DNA of 16,274 bases from NCBI GenBank assembly GCA_030641185.1, contig DAOWHY010000033.1, forward strand, positions 1-16,274, in the 5' to 3' direction. Shown here in pieces: positions 1 to 6,685 of this stretch. Every line of letters starts with the position of its first letter. Positions within the stretch are counted from its first letter, which is position 1. The translations under genes and the position numbers were made by a program. The notes under the pieces are model-generated. The model was not told the DNA's origin. It saw nothing but the letters and a program-made list of their open reading frames with translations, and ran no database searches. The DNA comes from Candidatus Moraniibacteriota bacterium. GTDB taxonomy: Bacteria; Patescibacteriota; Minisyncoccia; JAHIHE01; JAGLIN01.

Positions 1-548
1 AAAGGGGCAATTAAACAATGCTCCAAAATTTCCACGATACTGATATTCTTTCCTTCTATCGCGCTCAATTCTTCCGCCAGCTCCACTCCGATAAAACCGC
101 CTCCGATAATAACAATATTTTTTGCCCGAAGAACCGCTTTTCTCAAATCTTCCAGATAAGATATATCTTTCTTGATCTGATACACTCCGCTCGTCTCTGC
201 TCCCTTAATTGGAATTACGAAAGGATTAGAACCGGTAGCCAAAACCAATTTGTCATAATTCATTTCAACTCCTTCTCCAAATGTTACTTTTTTATTTTTA
301 ACATCAACACTTGTCGCCTCTTCAATGATCAAATCAATTTTATTTGCTTCATACGCTTTATCCGGCATCAAATCTTTTTTCACAGCATCCAACCGATTAA
401 AAATATACGGCAACCCGCAAGGAACAGCGCACTGTGTATGCTCTCTCAGTAAAGAAATTTTCTTATCTGGATTATTTTTCCTAGCAGCTACCGTAGTGAT
501 CAATCCCGCTGGTCCGCCGCCGATAATTAAAATATCTGTTTTTTCCAT
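1..548 (-). CDS. FAD/NAD(P)-dependent disulfide oxidoreductase, CoA-disulfide reductase/NADH oxidase-like (partial, C-terminus off window)
   Basis: Reading the minus strand from the ATG at 546-548 gives 182 codons open to the window edge. The N-terminus has an FAD-binding dinucleotide fold (IIGGGPAG, residues 8-15). It is followed by a cysteine in AVPCGLPY (C44), at the place of the single redox cysteine of CoA-disulfide reductases and NADH oxidases. Then come the LVLATGS segment (101-107) and a second GxGxxG fold, IIGGGFIGVE (147-156), which should bind NAD(P)H. The missing part would be the rest of the NAD domain and the dimerisation domain. Members of this family reduce CoA or other low-molecular disulfides, or reduce O2 to water or peroxide with NADH; the sequence here cannot decide between these. 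It lies 37 bp downstream of the membrane-protein gene on the same strand, so the two may share a transcript. The start is the only plausible ATG before the FAD motif. Confidence 0.85.
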   Translation of the reverse strand, partial: MEKTDILIIGGGPAGLITTVAARKNNPDKKISLLREHTQCAVPCGLPYIFNRLDAVKKDLMPDKAYEANKIDLIIEEATSVDVKNKKVTFGEGVEMNYDKLVLATGSNPFVIPIKGAETSGVYQIKKDISYLEDLRKAVLRAKNIVIIGGGFIGVELAEELSAIEGKNISIVEILEHCLIAP

Positions 549-585
549 GATTTTTTTGTTAGTTTGATTAGAAATAACAACTTTA

Positions 586-1452
586 TTATTTTGTAATATC
601 TTTTTTTGTCAAATCAACTCTTTTTGCGCTTGATACTGAAGCAATAAATAATATGAATACAATCAATAAACTTTCTGAAATATAATTATTGTAATAATTT
701 ATTATTAAGAAACTGAGCAATATAATAAATAACATTAGAATTTTAAAACTGTTGATTTTCGTTTTATTAAATGAACTCGCAAGATCTGAAAAATGTTCCT
801 TTATTTCTATTCGTCGCCTGTATATTTCACCCCTATCGCTTATTGGAATAAACATTACAAGATAAACAAAATATATCCATATATACAAAAATATTCCCCC
901 CACAAAAAACGACGATAAATAATTAGAATATATATTATCTCCATTTCCCGATATTTGAAAAATATTTATTATACTAATAATCATAAACAGTATAATATAC
1001 CACAAGTACAAAAAACCTTTGTATGTACTTTTTAATTCATTTTTAAATAAAATCAACATTAAAACAATAAATGTTAGCATGTAAATTGTCTTTGTAAAAA
1101 AATTATCAAATCCTAATCGCGTAATACAATAATATAAAAATAAAATATTAAGCGCAAACAAATTTATTTCATTAATTTTTAGTAAGATTTTCTTCTTAAA
1201 ACTCATTGCAAAAGCCGCTCCAAAACCCAAAAAAAATACATAAATTAATAATCCCAAAATTTCAGCAAAATTAATTCTTTGTTCGCCCTGAACGGCTCCA
1301 TATAAAAAATAAAGTATAAATAACAAACCTCCTCCTATATCTACTATTATTTTTTTGATATCCTCTTTATTTAATTTATAGCCAACTAAAAACACAACTT
1401 GAACTATAATCCCTATCCCAAAAAAAATACTTTTAATTATTTCGTTTGTCAT
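586..1452 (-). CDS. Polytopic membrane protein of unknown function
   Basis: This 288-residue protein is not recognised. About nine hydrophobic segments can be seen (near residues 7-24, 36-52, 62-84, 95-111, 120-137, 147-166, 180-202, 236-254 and 259-274). A basic, hydrophilic loop lies at about 206-235 (GEIYRRRIEIKEH) and the C-terminus is basic. It has no catalytic motif, no transporter signature and no signal peptide apart from the first helix. It is rich in Ile, Phe, Tyr and Lys and looks even more AT-rich than its neighbours, which could reflect recent acquisition or simply membrane composition. It lies downstream of the ABC ATPase on the same strand, so a role as the missing permease is conceivable. 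It does not look like an ABC-2 permease, and a 270-bp gap holding repeats separates the two genes. Confidence 0.7.
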   Translation of the reverse strand: MTNEIIKSIFFGIGIIVQVVFLVGYKLNKEDIKKIIVDIGGGLLFILYFLYGAVQGEQRINFAEILGLLIYVFFLGFGAAFAMSFKKKILLKINEINLFALNILFLYYCITRLGFDNFFTKTIYMLTFIVLMLILFKNELKSTYKGFLYLWYIILFMIISIINIFQISGNGDNIYSNYLSSFFVGGIFLYIWIYFVYLVMFIPISDRGEIYRRRIEIKEHFSDLASSFNKTKINSFKILMLFIILLSFLIINYYNNYISESLLIVFILFIASVSSAKRVDLTKKDITK

Positions 1453-1492
1453 ATTTAATTTTAGTTAGTAATAGTACTTTTACTTCGCTGTT

Positions 1493-1608
1493 GGTTCAAG
1501 TCTCTGACTTGAACTATTTATTTCTTTTTATGTTATTTCTATAAACAACGCTACATATTTTCGATTTATTTTTAAGAAATATACGGTTCAGGTCGGAGAC
1601 ACTGAACC
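1493..1608. repeat. Pair of inverted palindromic repeats (REP-like, family C)
   Basis: The left unit at 1494-1514 is a perfect 9-bp stem with a 3-nt loop (gttcaagtc / tct / gacttgaac). The right unit at 1585-1608 is the same motif inverted and diverged, with a 7-bp outer stem (ggttcag / ctgaacc) and a 3-bp inner stem. The outer flanks also match in inverted orientation (gttggttca left, tgaaccaac right). About 70 bp of AT-rich sequence without an ORF separates the units, so the whole looks like a BIME (bacterial interspersed mosaic element). It lies in the gap between the ABC ATPase and the orphan membrane protein. Confidence 0.65.
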
Positions 1609-1670
1609 AACAAAATATTTTATGATATTTCAATCGCTATAACAACATTTTAAAACTGAAGCCATTTCAT

Positions 1671-1698
1671 CTGGATTCCCGCCTCCGCGGGAATGACA
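1671..1698. repeat. Dispersed palindromic repeat, family B, copy 1
   Basis: The core is an 8-bp perfect stem with a CTCC loop: attcccgc at 1675-1682 and gcgggaat at 1687-1694. The flanks are conserved (ctgg before, gaca after). Two further copies in the window (2503-2530 and 3531-3558) differ by a compensating C-G to T-A change in the stem, so base pairing has been kept. Repeats with this general sequence are scattered through many bacterial genomes. This copy lies just beyond the stop of the ABC ATPase and may act as a weak transcript end or mRNA stabiliser. Confidence 0.8.
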
Positions 1699-1723
1699 AT
1701 GCTACAAACTTATAATCCACAAA

Positions 1724-2446
1724 TTATACTCTTACCAACTTCAAAAAAACATCCTCCAAATAAGCTGAACTTGTTTTATTTTTCAACGCTTCCACCGCGT
1801 CATTGGCAATCACTTTCCCTTTATGAATAATAACAACCCGATCGCATAATTTCTCCGCGTCGTGCATTTGATGGGTGGAAATAATAACGCACCCGCCCGG
1901 TTTTTTGGATTGGCGCATAAAATTAAGTACGGTCTGCGAAGCCAAGACATCAAGCCCGGCGGTCGGCTCGTCAAAAATAAGAATTTTCGGATCGTGAATC
2001 ACACTACGCGCGATCGCTAATTTCTGTTTCATTCCCGTTGAATATTTCCCCGCTCGCCTATCTATAAAATCCCGCATTTCCAAAAGGTTTGCCAGCTCGC
2101 TTATTCTTTCTTCCAACGCTTCTTTTGATAATCCATAAAGCTCGCCAAAATAACGCAAATTTTCCCGTCCTGAGAATCTTTCATAAACACCAATATCAGT
2201 TGTCAAAACACCAATATTTTTTCTCACTTCTTCCGCATCTTTTATAATATCAAACCCCAAAACTTCCGCCGTTCCTTTCGTCGGCGCAAGTACTGTCGCA
2301 ATAATTCTGATAATCGTCGTCTTCCCCGCCCCATTCGGACCCAGCAATCCAAAGATCTCCCCCTCTTCCACATCAAAACTAACCTCATCAACAGCTTTGA
2401 AGTTTTTAAATTCTTTCGTTAAGTTTTTGACGGAGAGGATTGGCAT
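1724..2446 (-). CDS. ABC transporter ATP-binding protein, ABC-2/NatA type
   Basis: This is a 240-residue nucleotide-binding subunit with every core motif: Walker A GPNGAGKT (36-43), signature YSTGMKQ (135-141), Walker B ILIFDE followed by PTAGLD (155-165), and the switch His in STHQ (H192). The Q-loop region reads IGVLTTDIGVYERF (78-91) with no glutamine. The spacing and the following ENLRYFGELYGL resemble NatA-type export ATPases, where this position varies. It should hydrolyse ATP on the cytoplasmic face of an exporter. No ABC-2 permease is adjacent: the next gene downstream is a membrane protein without clear resemblance, and upstream lies the restriction nuclease. The cognate permease must be elsewhere, or the insertion of neighbours split the operon. 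The substrate is unknown. Confidence 0.93.
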   Translation of the reverse strand: MPILSVKNLTKEFKNFKAVDEVSFDVEEGEIFGLLGPNGAGKTTIIRIIATVLAPTKGTAEVLGFDIIKDAEEVRKNIGVLTTDIGVYERFSGRENLRYFGELYGLSKEALEERISELANLLEMRDFIDRRAGKYSTGMKQKLAIARSVIHDPKILIFDEPTAGLDVLASQTVLNFMRQSKKPGGCVIISTHQMHDAEKLCDRVVIIHKGKVIANDAVEALKNKTSSAYLEDVFLKLVRV

Positions 2447-2501
2447 TTTTTGGGTTTTAAATTAAAATTGTTATTCTTGAATTTATTTCACAAAACAAAC
2501 C

Positions 2502-2540
2502 TTGTCATTCCTGCGGAGGCAGGAATCCAGTTTGTCTCAA
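2502..2540. repeat. Dispersed palindromic repeat, family B, copy 2 (left boundary of nuclease cassette)
   Basis: The 28-bp repeat at 2503-2530 (stem attcctgc 2507-2514, gcaggaat 2519-2526) is the exact reverse complement of the copy at 3531-3558. Similarity to the other boundary continues inward for 10 more bases (2531-2540 against 3521-3530, 7 of 10). The inverted pair therefore spans about 39 bp with three mismatches. It lies 34 bp beyond the stop codon of the nuclease. Confidence 0.85.
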
Positions 2541-2574
2541 TAAATAATATTTTTATAGAATTATTGGCTTTTCG

Positions 2575-3420
2575 CTATTTTATTTCAAATTTTGTTTTTA
2601 CAATTCTGTATATCACTCCGTTTTCCATACTTGAATTCTTTATATCCTTTTCAAAAATTCCTTTAAATCGATATAGTTTAAATCCTAAATTATCAAAACT
2701 TCTTGGAAATGTAATTCTTTTAACTGGATTATTACTCATTCCTTTGTACCAACTCCCAAGCTTATCAGGGTTTTTGCATTTTTCAGTTATTACTTTACCA
2801 TCATCACTTATTTTATTGTCCCATTCATCGTTGTTATAAAATTTTGGGAACCACAAATAATATCCTTCATATTTTTTACTTTTGAAATAGGCTCTCTGTA
2901 CAGATTTATAATTTTGCCCTAAACAATTACACGCATCTACAATTTTTCTGAATGATGGATTTTCTGCTAAATCTAAACATCCTTTCTTGATATAATATTT
3001 TGGATTAAATTCTTCTTCGTAATTCCAAGGTTTAAATGTTTTTTCTTTTTCTTGATTGAGAATTTCTTTTTTTATTTTTCTTACAATTTGGTCAATTTGC
3101 TTGTTAATGTCTTTAATGTCTTCTGTAATTTTTATTCTTTCAATTGAATGATTTGTAGCTTGTATTATATCCGTTTCCCTGTTAATATCTAACTCTTGTT
3201 GTTTTTTATGATGTAATTCATCAACTTCAATATGAATATCTAATTGAGGGAAATACATATCTGTCAATGCGTGTCCATTTGGTCTATTAACAAATTGTTG
3301 AGTAACAAATTTAATATCTGTTCTGTCTAATAAATGCCATATCCTTGTAACAACATAGTTCTCAAAATTTTTTTTATTCGTTTTTGAAATCTGTTTTATT
3401 ATATAATCAACTTTTCTCAT
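2575..3420 (-). CDS. PvuRts1I/AbaSI-like modification-dependent restriction endonuclease
   Basis: The 281 residues match, from memory, the layout of the PvuRts1I/AbaSI family, whose members cut DNA containing 5-hydroxymethylcytosine or its glucosylated form, as found in T-even-type phages. The N-terminal nuclease half (about 1-125) has the family opening (NFENYVVTRIWHLL), then LTDMYFPQL (52-60) and IEVDELHH (64-71). D54, E65 and D67 are candidate metal-binding residues of a Vsr/PD-(D/E)XK-like site, followed by H70-H71. The C-terminal half (about 130-281) has the SRA-like base-reading features: YYLWFPKFYNNDEW (187-200), DGKVITE (207-213) and LYRFKGIFEKD (249-259). The length equals family members and nothing is missing. 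Such enzymes need no partner methylase, and none is present. It stands alone between inverted family B repeats, which suggests a defence cassette that has moved. Substrate preference is inferred from the family only. Confidence 0.85.
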   Translation of the reverse strand: MRKVDYIIKQISKTNKKNFENYVVTRIWHLLDRTDIKFVTQQFVNRPNGHALTDMYFPQLDIHIEVDELHHKKQQELDINRETDIIQATNHSIERIKITEDIKDINKQIDQIVRKIKKEILNQEKEKTFKPWNYEEEFNPKYYIKKGCLDLAENPSFRKIVDACNCLGQNYKSVQRAYFKSKKYEGYYLWFPKFYNNDEWDNKISDDGKVITEKCKNPDKLGSWYKGMSNNPVKRITFPRSFDNLGFKLYRFKGIFEKDIKNSSMENGVIYRIVKTKFEIK

Positions 3421-3520
3421 ATGTATGTTTTTAAATGAATGCTATTATCAGAAGTATGTTCATTACAAAAACTGGTTTTTTATAGTTTTCAGCATTTAAT
3501 AGATGCGACAATATTGTTCA

Positions 3521-3559
3521 TTGAAACTTACTGGATTCCTGCCTCCGCAGGAATGACAA
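3521..3559. repeat. Dispersed palindromic repeat, family B, copy 3 (right boundary of nuclease cassette)
   Basis: The stem is attcctgc (3535-3542) and gcaggaat (3547-3554) with a CTCC loop. The 28 bp at 3531-3558 are the exact reverse complement of 2503-2530, and the match continues with three mismatches to 3521. It lies about 100 bp upstream of the nuclease start and directly abuts a heptamer tandem repeat and the pheT stop codon. Confidence 0.85.
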
Positions 3560-3587
3560 AATATTCAATATTCAATATTCAATATTC
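3560..3587. repeat. Four tandem copies of the heptamer AATATTC
   Basis: The units are exact at 3560-3566, 3567-3573, 3574-3580 and 3581-3587. The last base overlaps the stop codon of pheT (3587-3589 on the minus strand). The array fills the whole space between family B copy 3 and pheT. Its size (4 x 7 bp) matches the other heptamer and octamer modules in this window. Confidence 0.85.
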
Positions 3588-5950
3588 TATTTCCTCACCT
3601 CTCCCCCTATCTTCCTCAGCTCCCCAATAACTTTCTCCTGCACAACCACAACCTCCTCATCCTTTAATGTCCTATCCTCAGCTTGATAGGAAATTCTAAA
3701 AGCGATGCTTTTTTTACCGTCTCCTAATTCTTCACCGCGATAAATATCAAACGGCTCAACGCTTTTTACAAGTTTGCCGCCAGCGGTAAAAACAACTTTT
3801 TTAACATCATCCCATTTCACATCTTCAGTAAACACAACAGACAAATCAAGTTCAGCAGATGGAAATTTATTTATTTTCTGGAAATTCTTTTCTCTGCTGT
3901 AAAATTCCAATAATTCTTCTTCATAAATTTCAAAATACGCAACTCTTGTTTCTATGCCAAAAGCATTAGAAATATTTGGATGAATCTCTCCGATTCTGCC
4001 AATTGTTTTGTTTTTATAAATAATTTCTGCTGATCTGCTTTTATGCCAAAACGGCTCCGTAGCTTTAATTTCTTTATAAGTTAATTCGCCAATTCCCAAT
4101 TTATTTAATAAAATTTCCATTCGTCCTTTTAATTCATAAAACAAAGTGCTTTTAATATTCTTATCAACCACAACTCCGGCAAATATTCTTCGCTCGTCTG
4201 GCAATTTATTATCGCTTTTCAAATATACTCTCCCTAACTCAAACAACGCAAAACTATCCCTGTATTTCAAATTCTTTTCAACATTTTTCAAAAGATAAGG
4301 CAAAACACTTATTCTTAAGAACTTGTGCTCCTCGCTCAAAGGATTCTGAAGCTCAAGATGATCTTTTATTTTCAAGCCAAGATTACTAATATCTTTTTCG
4401 CTCACAAAAGAATAATTATAAATTTCACAGAACCCCAATCCTTCAGAAATTGTTCTAAGATCTTTTTCTAACAACAAAATTTTATCACCAGTAACCGATA
4501 TCATTTCAACTTCCGGCGCAACTTCCGGAATATTTTTATATCCATAAATCCTTCCGACTTCTTCAATAATGTCATTCGCCCTTTCAATGTCTATTCTGTA
4601 AGTTGGAACTTTTATTTTTAGAATCCCATTGTTTATTGCCGCTTCAAAATCCAGTGACTCTAAAATTCTCAATACTTCTTTCTTGGGAACCTCTACTCCC
4701 AATAAATTCTTAATTCTCTTAAAATCAAATCCCAATTCTTTTTGTTGAACAGAATTAGGATAAATGTCCGTTATATTTTCTTTTATTTTACCGCCCGCCA
4801 AGTCACTTGCCATCTCAATCGCTTTCATTATCGCTGGTATTGTCATCTCTGGATCAATTTCTCTTTCAAACCGATAAGAAGATTCCGAAGATAATTTCAA
4901 CCTTTTTGATGTTTTTCTAATGTTTGTACAATCAAAATTCGCCGCTTCAAAAATTATATTCTCTGTCTTTTCATCAACCGCCGTTTCTTTACCGCCCATC
5001 ACTCCCGCAATCGCGATCGGACTTTTTTCATCCGCAATAACCAAATCATTTTTATTTAACTCATAAGTTTCCTCGTCCAACGCCAGAATCTTCTCTCCTT
5101 TTTTCGCCTTTCTAATAATTATCTTCCCGTTTAATTTATCAGCATCAAACGCATGCATCGGCTGTCCAAAAGATAGCATCACATAATTCGTAATATCAAC
5201 AATATTATTAATAGATCTCACCCCGCAACTTTCCAGTTTATTTTTTAACCATACGGGAGAATCTTCAATTTCAACATCTTTCACAACAACCGCCGAATAT
5301 CTCTTGCATAAACTTTTTTCTTCAACCTTAATGCTTAAAGAGTTTTCTTTTAAATCTTGCTTAATACTTACTACTTGATACTTAATACTCTTCTTCAACA
5401 ACGCCGCCACTTCCCTCGCCACGCCAATATGACTCAAACAATCATGCGCCCGATTCGGAAGTATATCAATCTCAAAAATAACATCGTCAAGATTTAGAGC
5501 TTTTTTGATTGAAGTTCCATTTTTTATATCTTTATCAAAAAAAGTTATATTAACCCCCTCTTTTAATAGTCCCAGCTCCTGATCCAGACAAAGCATTCCT
5601 TCTGACAATTCACCTCGCAATTTGCTTTTCTCAATTTTCTTATCACCTGGTAAAATAGTTGGAGCTAACGCAACTGGTACCTTAAAGCCTACTTCCATTT
5701 TCACCATCTGACCAAAAATAATTTGTCTTGGTTCTTTTTCTCCCACATCCACTTTCGCAATACTCAATTTATCCGCATTTGGATGTTTTTTTATTTCCAA
5801 AATCTCTCCCACCGCAACGCCATCCAAACTTTCTCCTTGATAAATTATATTTTCTACTTCAAAACTATGCATCGTCAAAAGTTCCGCCAATTTTTCTGGC
5901 AAGATATTTATATCAACATATTCCTTTAACCAATTGTAAGATATTTTCAT
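3587..5950 (-). CDS. pheT: Phenylalanine--tRNA ligase beta subunit
   Basis: At 787 residues this is the usual length of bacterial PheT. It forms the alpha2-beta2 enzyme that charges tRNA-Phe and edits misacylated Tyr. The order is standard: N-terminal substrate-positioning segment (MKISYNWLKEYV), EMAP-like tRNA-binding OB domain (about 42-150, with HPNADKLSIAKVDVGE and SKLRGELSEGMLC), and B3/B4 editing domain (about 210-380, with RSINNIVDITNYVM and GQPMHAFDADKL). B5, the catalytic-like core and a C-terminal FDX-ACB anticodon-binding domain follow (about 690-785, with FPSAELDLSVVF). It lies downstream of pheS on the same strand but is cut off from it by a RAYT transposase gene and two REP-like repeats, so it may need its own promoter. 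Residues 188-197 (SIKYQVVSIK), in the linker before B3/B4, are encoded by a heptamer repeat also found inside pheS and in an intergenic hairpin. Confidence 0.97.
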   Translation of the reverse strand: MKISYNWLKEYVDINILPEKLAELLTMHSFEVENIIYQGESLDGVAVGEILEIKKHPNADKLSIAKVDVGEKEPRQIIFGQMVKMEVGFKVPVALAPTILPGDKKIEKSKLRGELSEGMLCLDQELGLLKEGVNITFFDKDIKNGTSIKKALNLDDVIFEIDILPNRAHDCLSHIGVAREVAALLKKSIKYQVVSIKQDLKENSLSIKVEEKSLCKRYSAVVVKDVEIEDSPVWLKNKLESCGVRSINNIVDITNYVMLSFGQPMHAFDADKLNGKIIIRKAKKGEKILALDEETYELNKNDLVIADEKSPIAIAGVMGGKETAVDEKTENIIFEAANFDCTNIRKTSKRLKLSSESSYRFEREIDPEMTIPAIMKAIEMASDLAGGKIKENITDIYPNSVQQKELGFDFKRIKNLLGVEVPKKEVLRILESLDFEAAINNGILKIKVPTYRIDIERANDIIEEVGRIYGYKNIPEVAPEVEMISVTGDKILLLEKDLRTISEGLGFCEIYNYSFVSEKDISNLGLKIKDHLELQNPLSEEHKFLRISVLPYLLKNVEKNLKYRDSFALFELGRVYLKSDNKLPDERRIFAGVVVDKNIKSTLFYELKGRMEILLNKLGIGELTYKEIKATEPFWHKSRSAEIIYKNKTIGRIGEIHPNISNAFGIETRVAYFEIYEEELLEFYSREKNFQKINKFPSAELDLSVVFTEDVKWDDVKKVVFTAGGKLVKSVEPFDIYRGEELGDGKKSIAFRISYQAEDRTLKDEEVVVVQEKVIGELRKIGGEVRK
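5359..5388. repeat. Heptamer repeat module embedded in-frame in pheT
   Basis: On the plus strand this is four degenerate CTTANTA-type heptamers (cttaata, cttacta, cttgata, cttaata). The 27 bases at 5358-5384 are identical to 8361-8387 in an intergenic hairpin, and the 30 bases here match 7471-7500 inside pheS at 27 positions. Read on the coding strand it gives SIKYQVVSIK without breaking the frame. It falls in the variable linker between the tRNA-binding and B3/B4 domains, where an insertion would be tolerated. Confidence 0.88.
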
Positions 5951-5969
5951 TTTATTTATTGTTATTTTT

Positions 5970-6017
5970 TTCTACCCGGCTTTAGCCGAGGGTTCGTGAG
6001 GTTTTAACCTCACGAAA
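5970..6017. repeat. REP-like element (family A), downstream side of RAYT
   Basis: Two hairpins lie in series after a TTCTAC lead: cggct/tt/agccg (5978-5989) and an 11-bp stem ttcgtgaggtt/aacctcacgaa (5993-6003 with 6006-6016). The same sequence appears inverted at 6629-6674 on the other side of the transposase gene. It separates the RAYT stop from the pheT start and could end a transcript or affect pheT expression. Confidence 0.85.
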
Positions 6018-6031
6018 CTTAACTCCCTAAA

Positions 6032-6613
6032 TTAAACTTTGGGTCTGATAATATCTAACTTCTTCAAATTCTTAAAATCAACTTCTCCCTCGGCATCTTC
6101 ATCAACATCAATGACTTTTCTGATTAGTCCCTGTATATTTTCATTGCCATACTTTTTCACTGCAAATCTATAACTTGAAAAAAGATTATTTTCCAGTTCT
6201 TCAAAAGTGCTTACTTCCTTATGTTTTAAAAGATTGCCAATAATATAGCCAGTCGTTTTCCAATCCATTTCATCTGAAGTAACAAGCAAGGTTTTGTTAC
6301 TTTGCCACATATCTTCGTATTTCATTTTATACTTTTCTCTATAAGCAAAAGTTAAACCGCCGTGCATGAGTTGTTTTATTTTTGCTAAATCTAATCCTTT
6401 TTCTAAATAAAATTTCAAGTGATAATGATTTATAGCGACACTAAAAGCTATTATGGGAATTTTTAATTTGTTCTTTACTTTTTTAATTTGTTTCAAAACA
6501 ATTTCTTTTTGTTCGCTGGTTTTAAAATAGGGATAGTGTAAAAATGTTGATCCAGTTAGAAAATAGATTGCATTATTTTGCCAGTGAGATTTAGTTTTGT
6601 TTAGATTTTGCAT
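6032..6613 (-). CDS. REP-associated tyrosine transposase (RAYT; Y1/HUH family)
   Basis: This is a 193-residue single-strand DNA transposase of the IS200/IS605-related Y1 superfamily. The metal-binding HUH motif is H63-Y64-H65 in AINHYHLKF. The downstream family landmarks follow in order: KIKQLMHGGLT (78-88), the tryptophan of DMWQ (101-104), the catalytic tyrosine Y123 in GYIIGNLLKHK, and the SSY motif (146-148). The tail after 165 is acidic and then basic. All catalytic residues are present, so it may be active. RAYTs cut and rejoin REP hairpins as single-stranded DNA. Here, as expected, the gene is bracketed by inverted REP-like repeats, 14 bp away on one side and 15 bp on the other. It sits between pheS and pheT in the same orientation and appears to be an insertion into that operon. 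Confidence 0.88.
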   Translation of the reverse strand: MQNLNKTKSHWQNNAIYFLTGSTFLHYPYFKTSEQKEIVLKQIKKVKNKLKIPIIAFSVAINHYHLKFYLEKGLDLAKIKQLMHGGLTFAYREKYKMKYEDMWQSNKTLLVTSDEMDWKTTGYIIGNLLKHKEVSTFEELENNLFSSYRFAVKKYGNENIQGLIRKVIDVDEDAEGEVDFKNLKKLDIIRPKV

Positions 6614-6628
6614 TTTTATAATTTTTTA

Positions 6629-6674
6629 CACTGAGGTTAAAACCTCACGGACCCTCAGCTAAAGCTGGGTAGAA
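6629..6674. repeat. REP-like element (family A, inverted), upstream side of RAYT
   Basis: This is the inverted counterpart of 5970-6017. It contains the stem tgaggtt/aa/aacctca (6632-6647) and then cagct/aa/agctg (6656-6667), ending in GGGTAGAA. Bases differing from the other copy are often paired changes (for example the foot C-G pairs becoming T-A within the short stem), so the fold is kept. It lies between the pheS stop and the RAYT start. Confidence 0.85.
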
Positions 6675-6685
6675 AATTTTTAATC

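Noticed and set aside
586..1452. ABC-2 permease partner for the ATPase at 1724-2446
   Set aside because: The helix number (about nine), the lack of a large loop pattern, and the 270-bp gap with repeats do not fit an ABC-2 permease.
2450..2839. Plus-strand ORF of 129 codons opposite the nuclease
   Set aside because: It overlaps the well-supported nuclease on the other strand, includes a family B repeat, and shows no domain; it is a low-complexity shadow.
3444..3471. Minus-strand promoter for the nuclease (GATAAT with TTTTTG upstream)
   Set aside because: The -10 hexamer is acceptable, but the -35 match is poor and such hexamers are common at this AT content.
2502..3559. Insertion sequence with terminal inverted repeats carrying the nuclease
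   Set aside because: No transposase is present, no target duplication was evident by eye, and a third copy of the repeat stands alone at 1671-1698, so the repeats are dispersed elements; cassette mobility is kept only as a hypothesis.
3439..3630. Plus-strand ORF of 63 codons over the family B repeat and heptamer array
   Set aside because: Its sequence is translated palindrome and AATATTC repeats and it runs antisense into pheT; there is no coding support.
5359..5388. Chance low-complexity coding sequence as the reason for the pheS/pheT match
   Set aside because: A run of 27 identical bases with the intergenic hairpin and 27/30 with pheS is far beyond what AT-rich composition alone would give.
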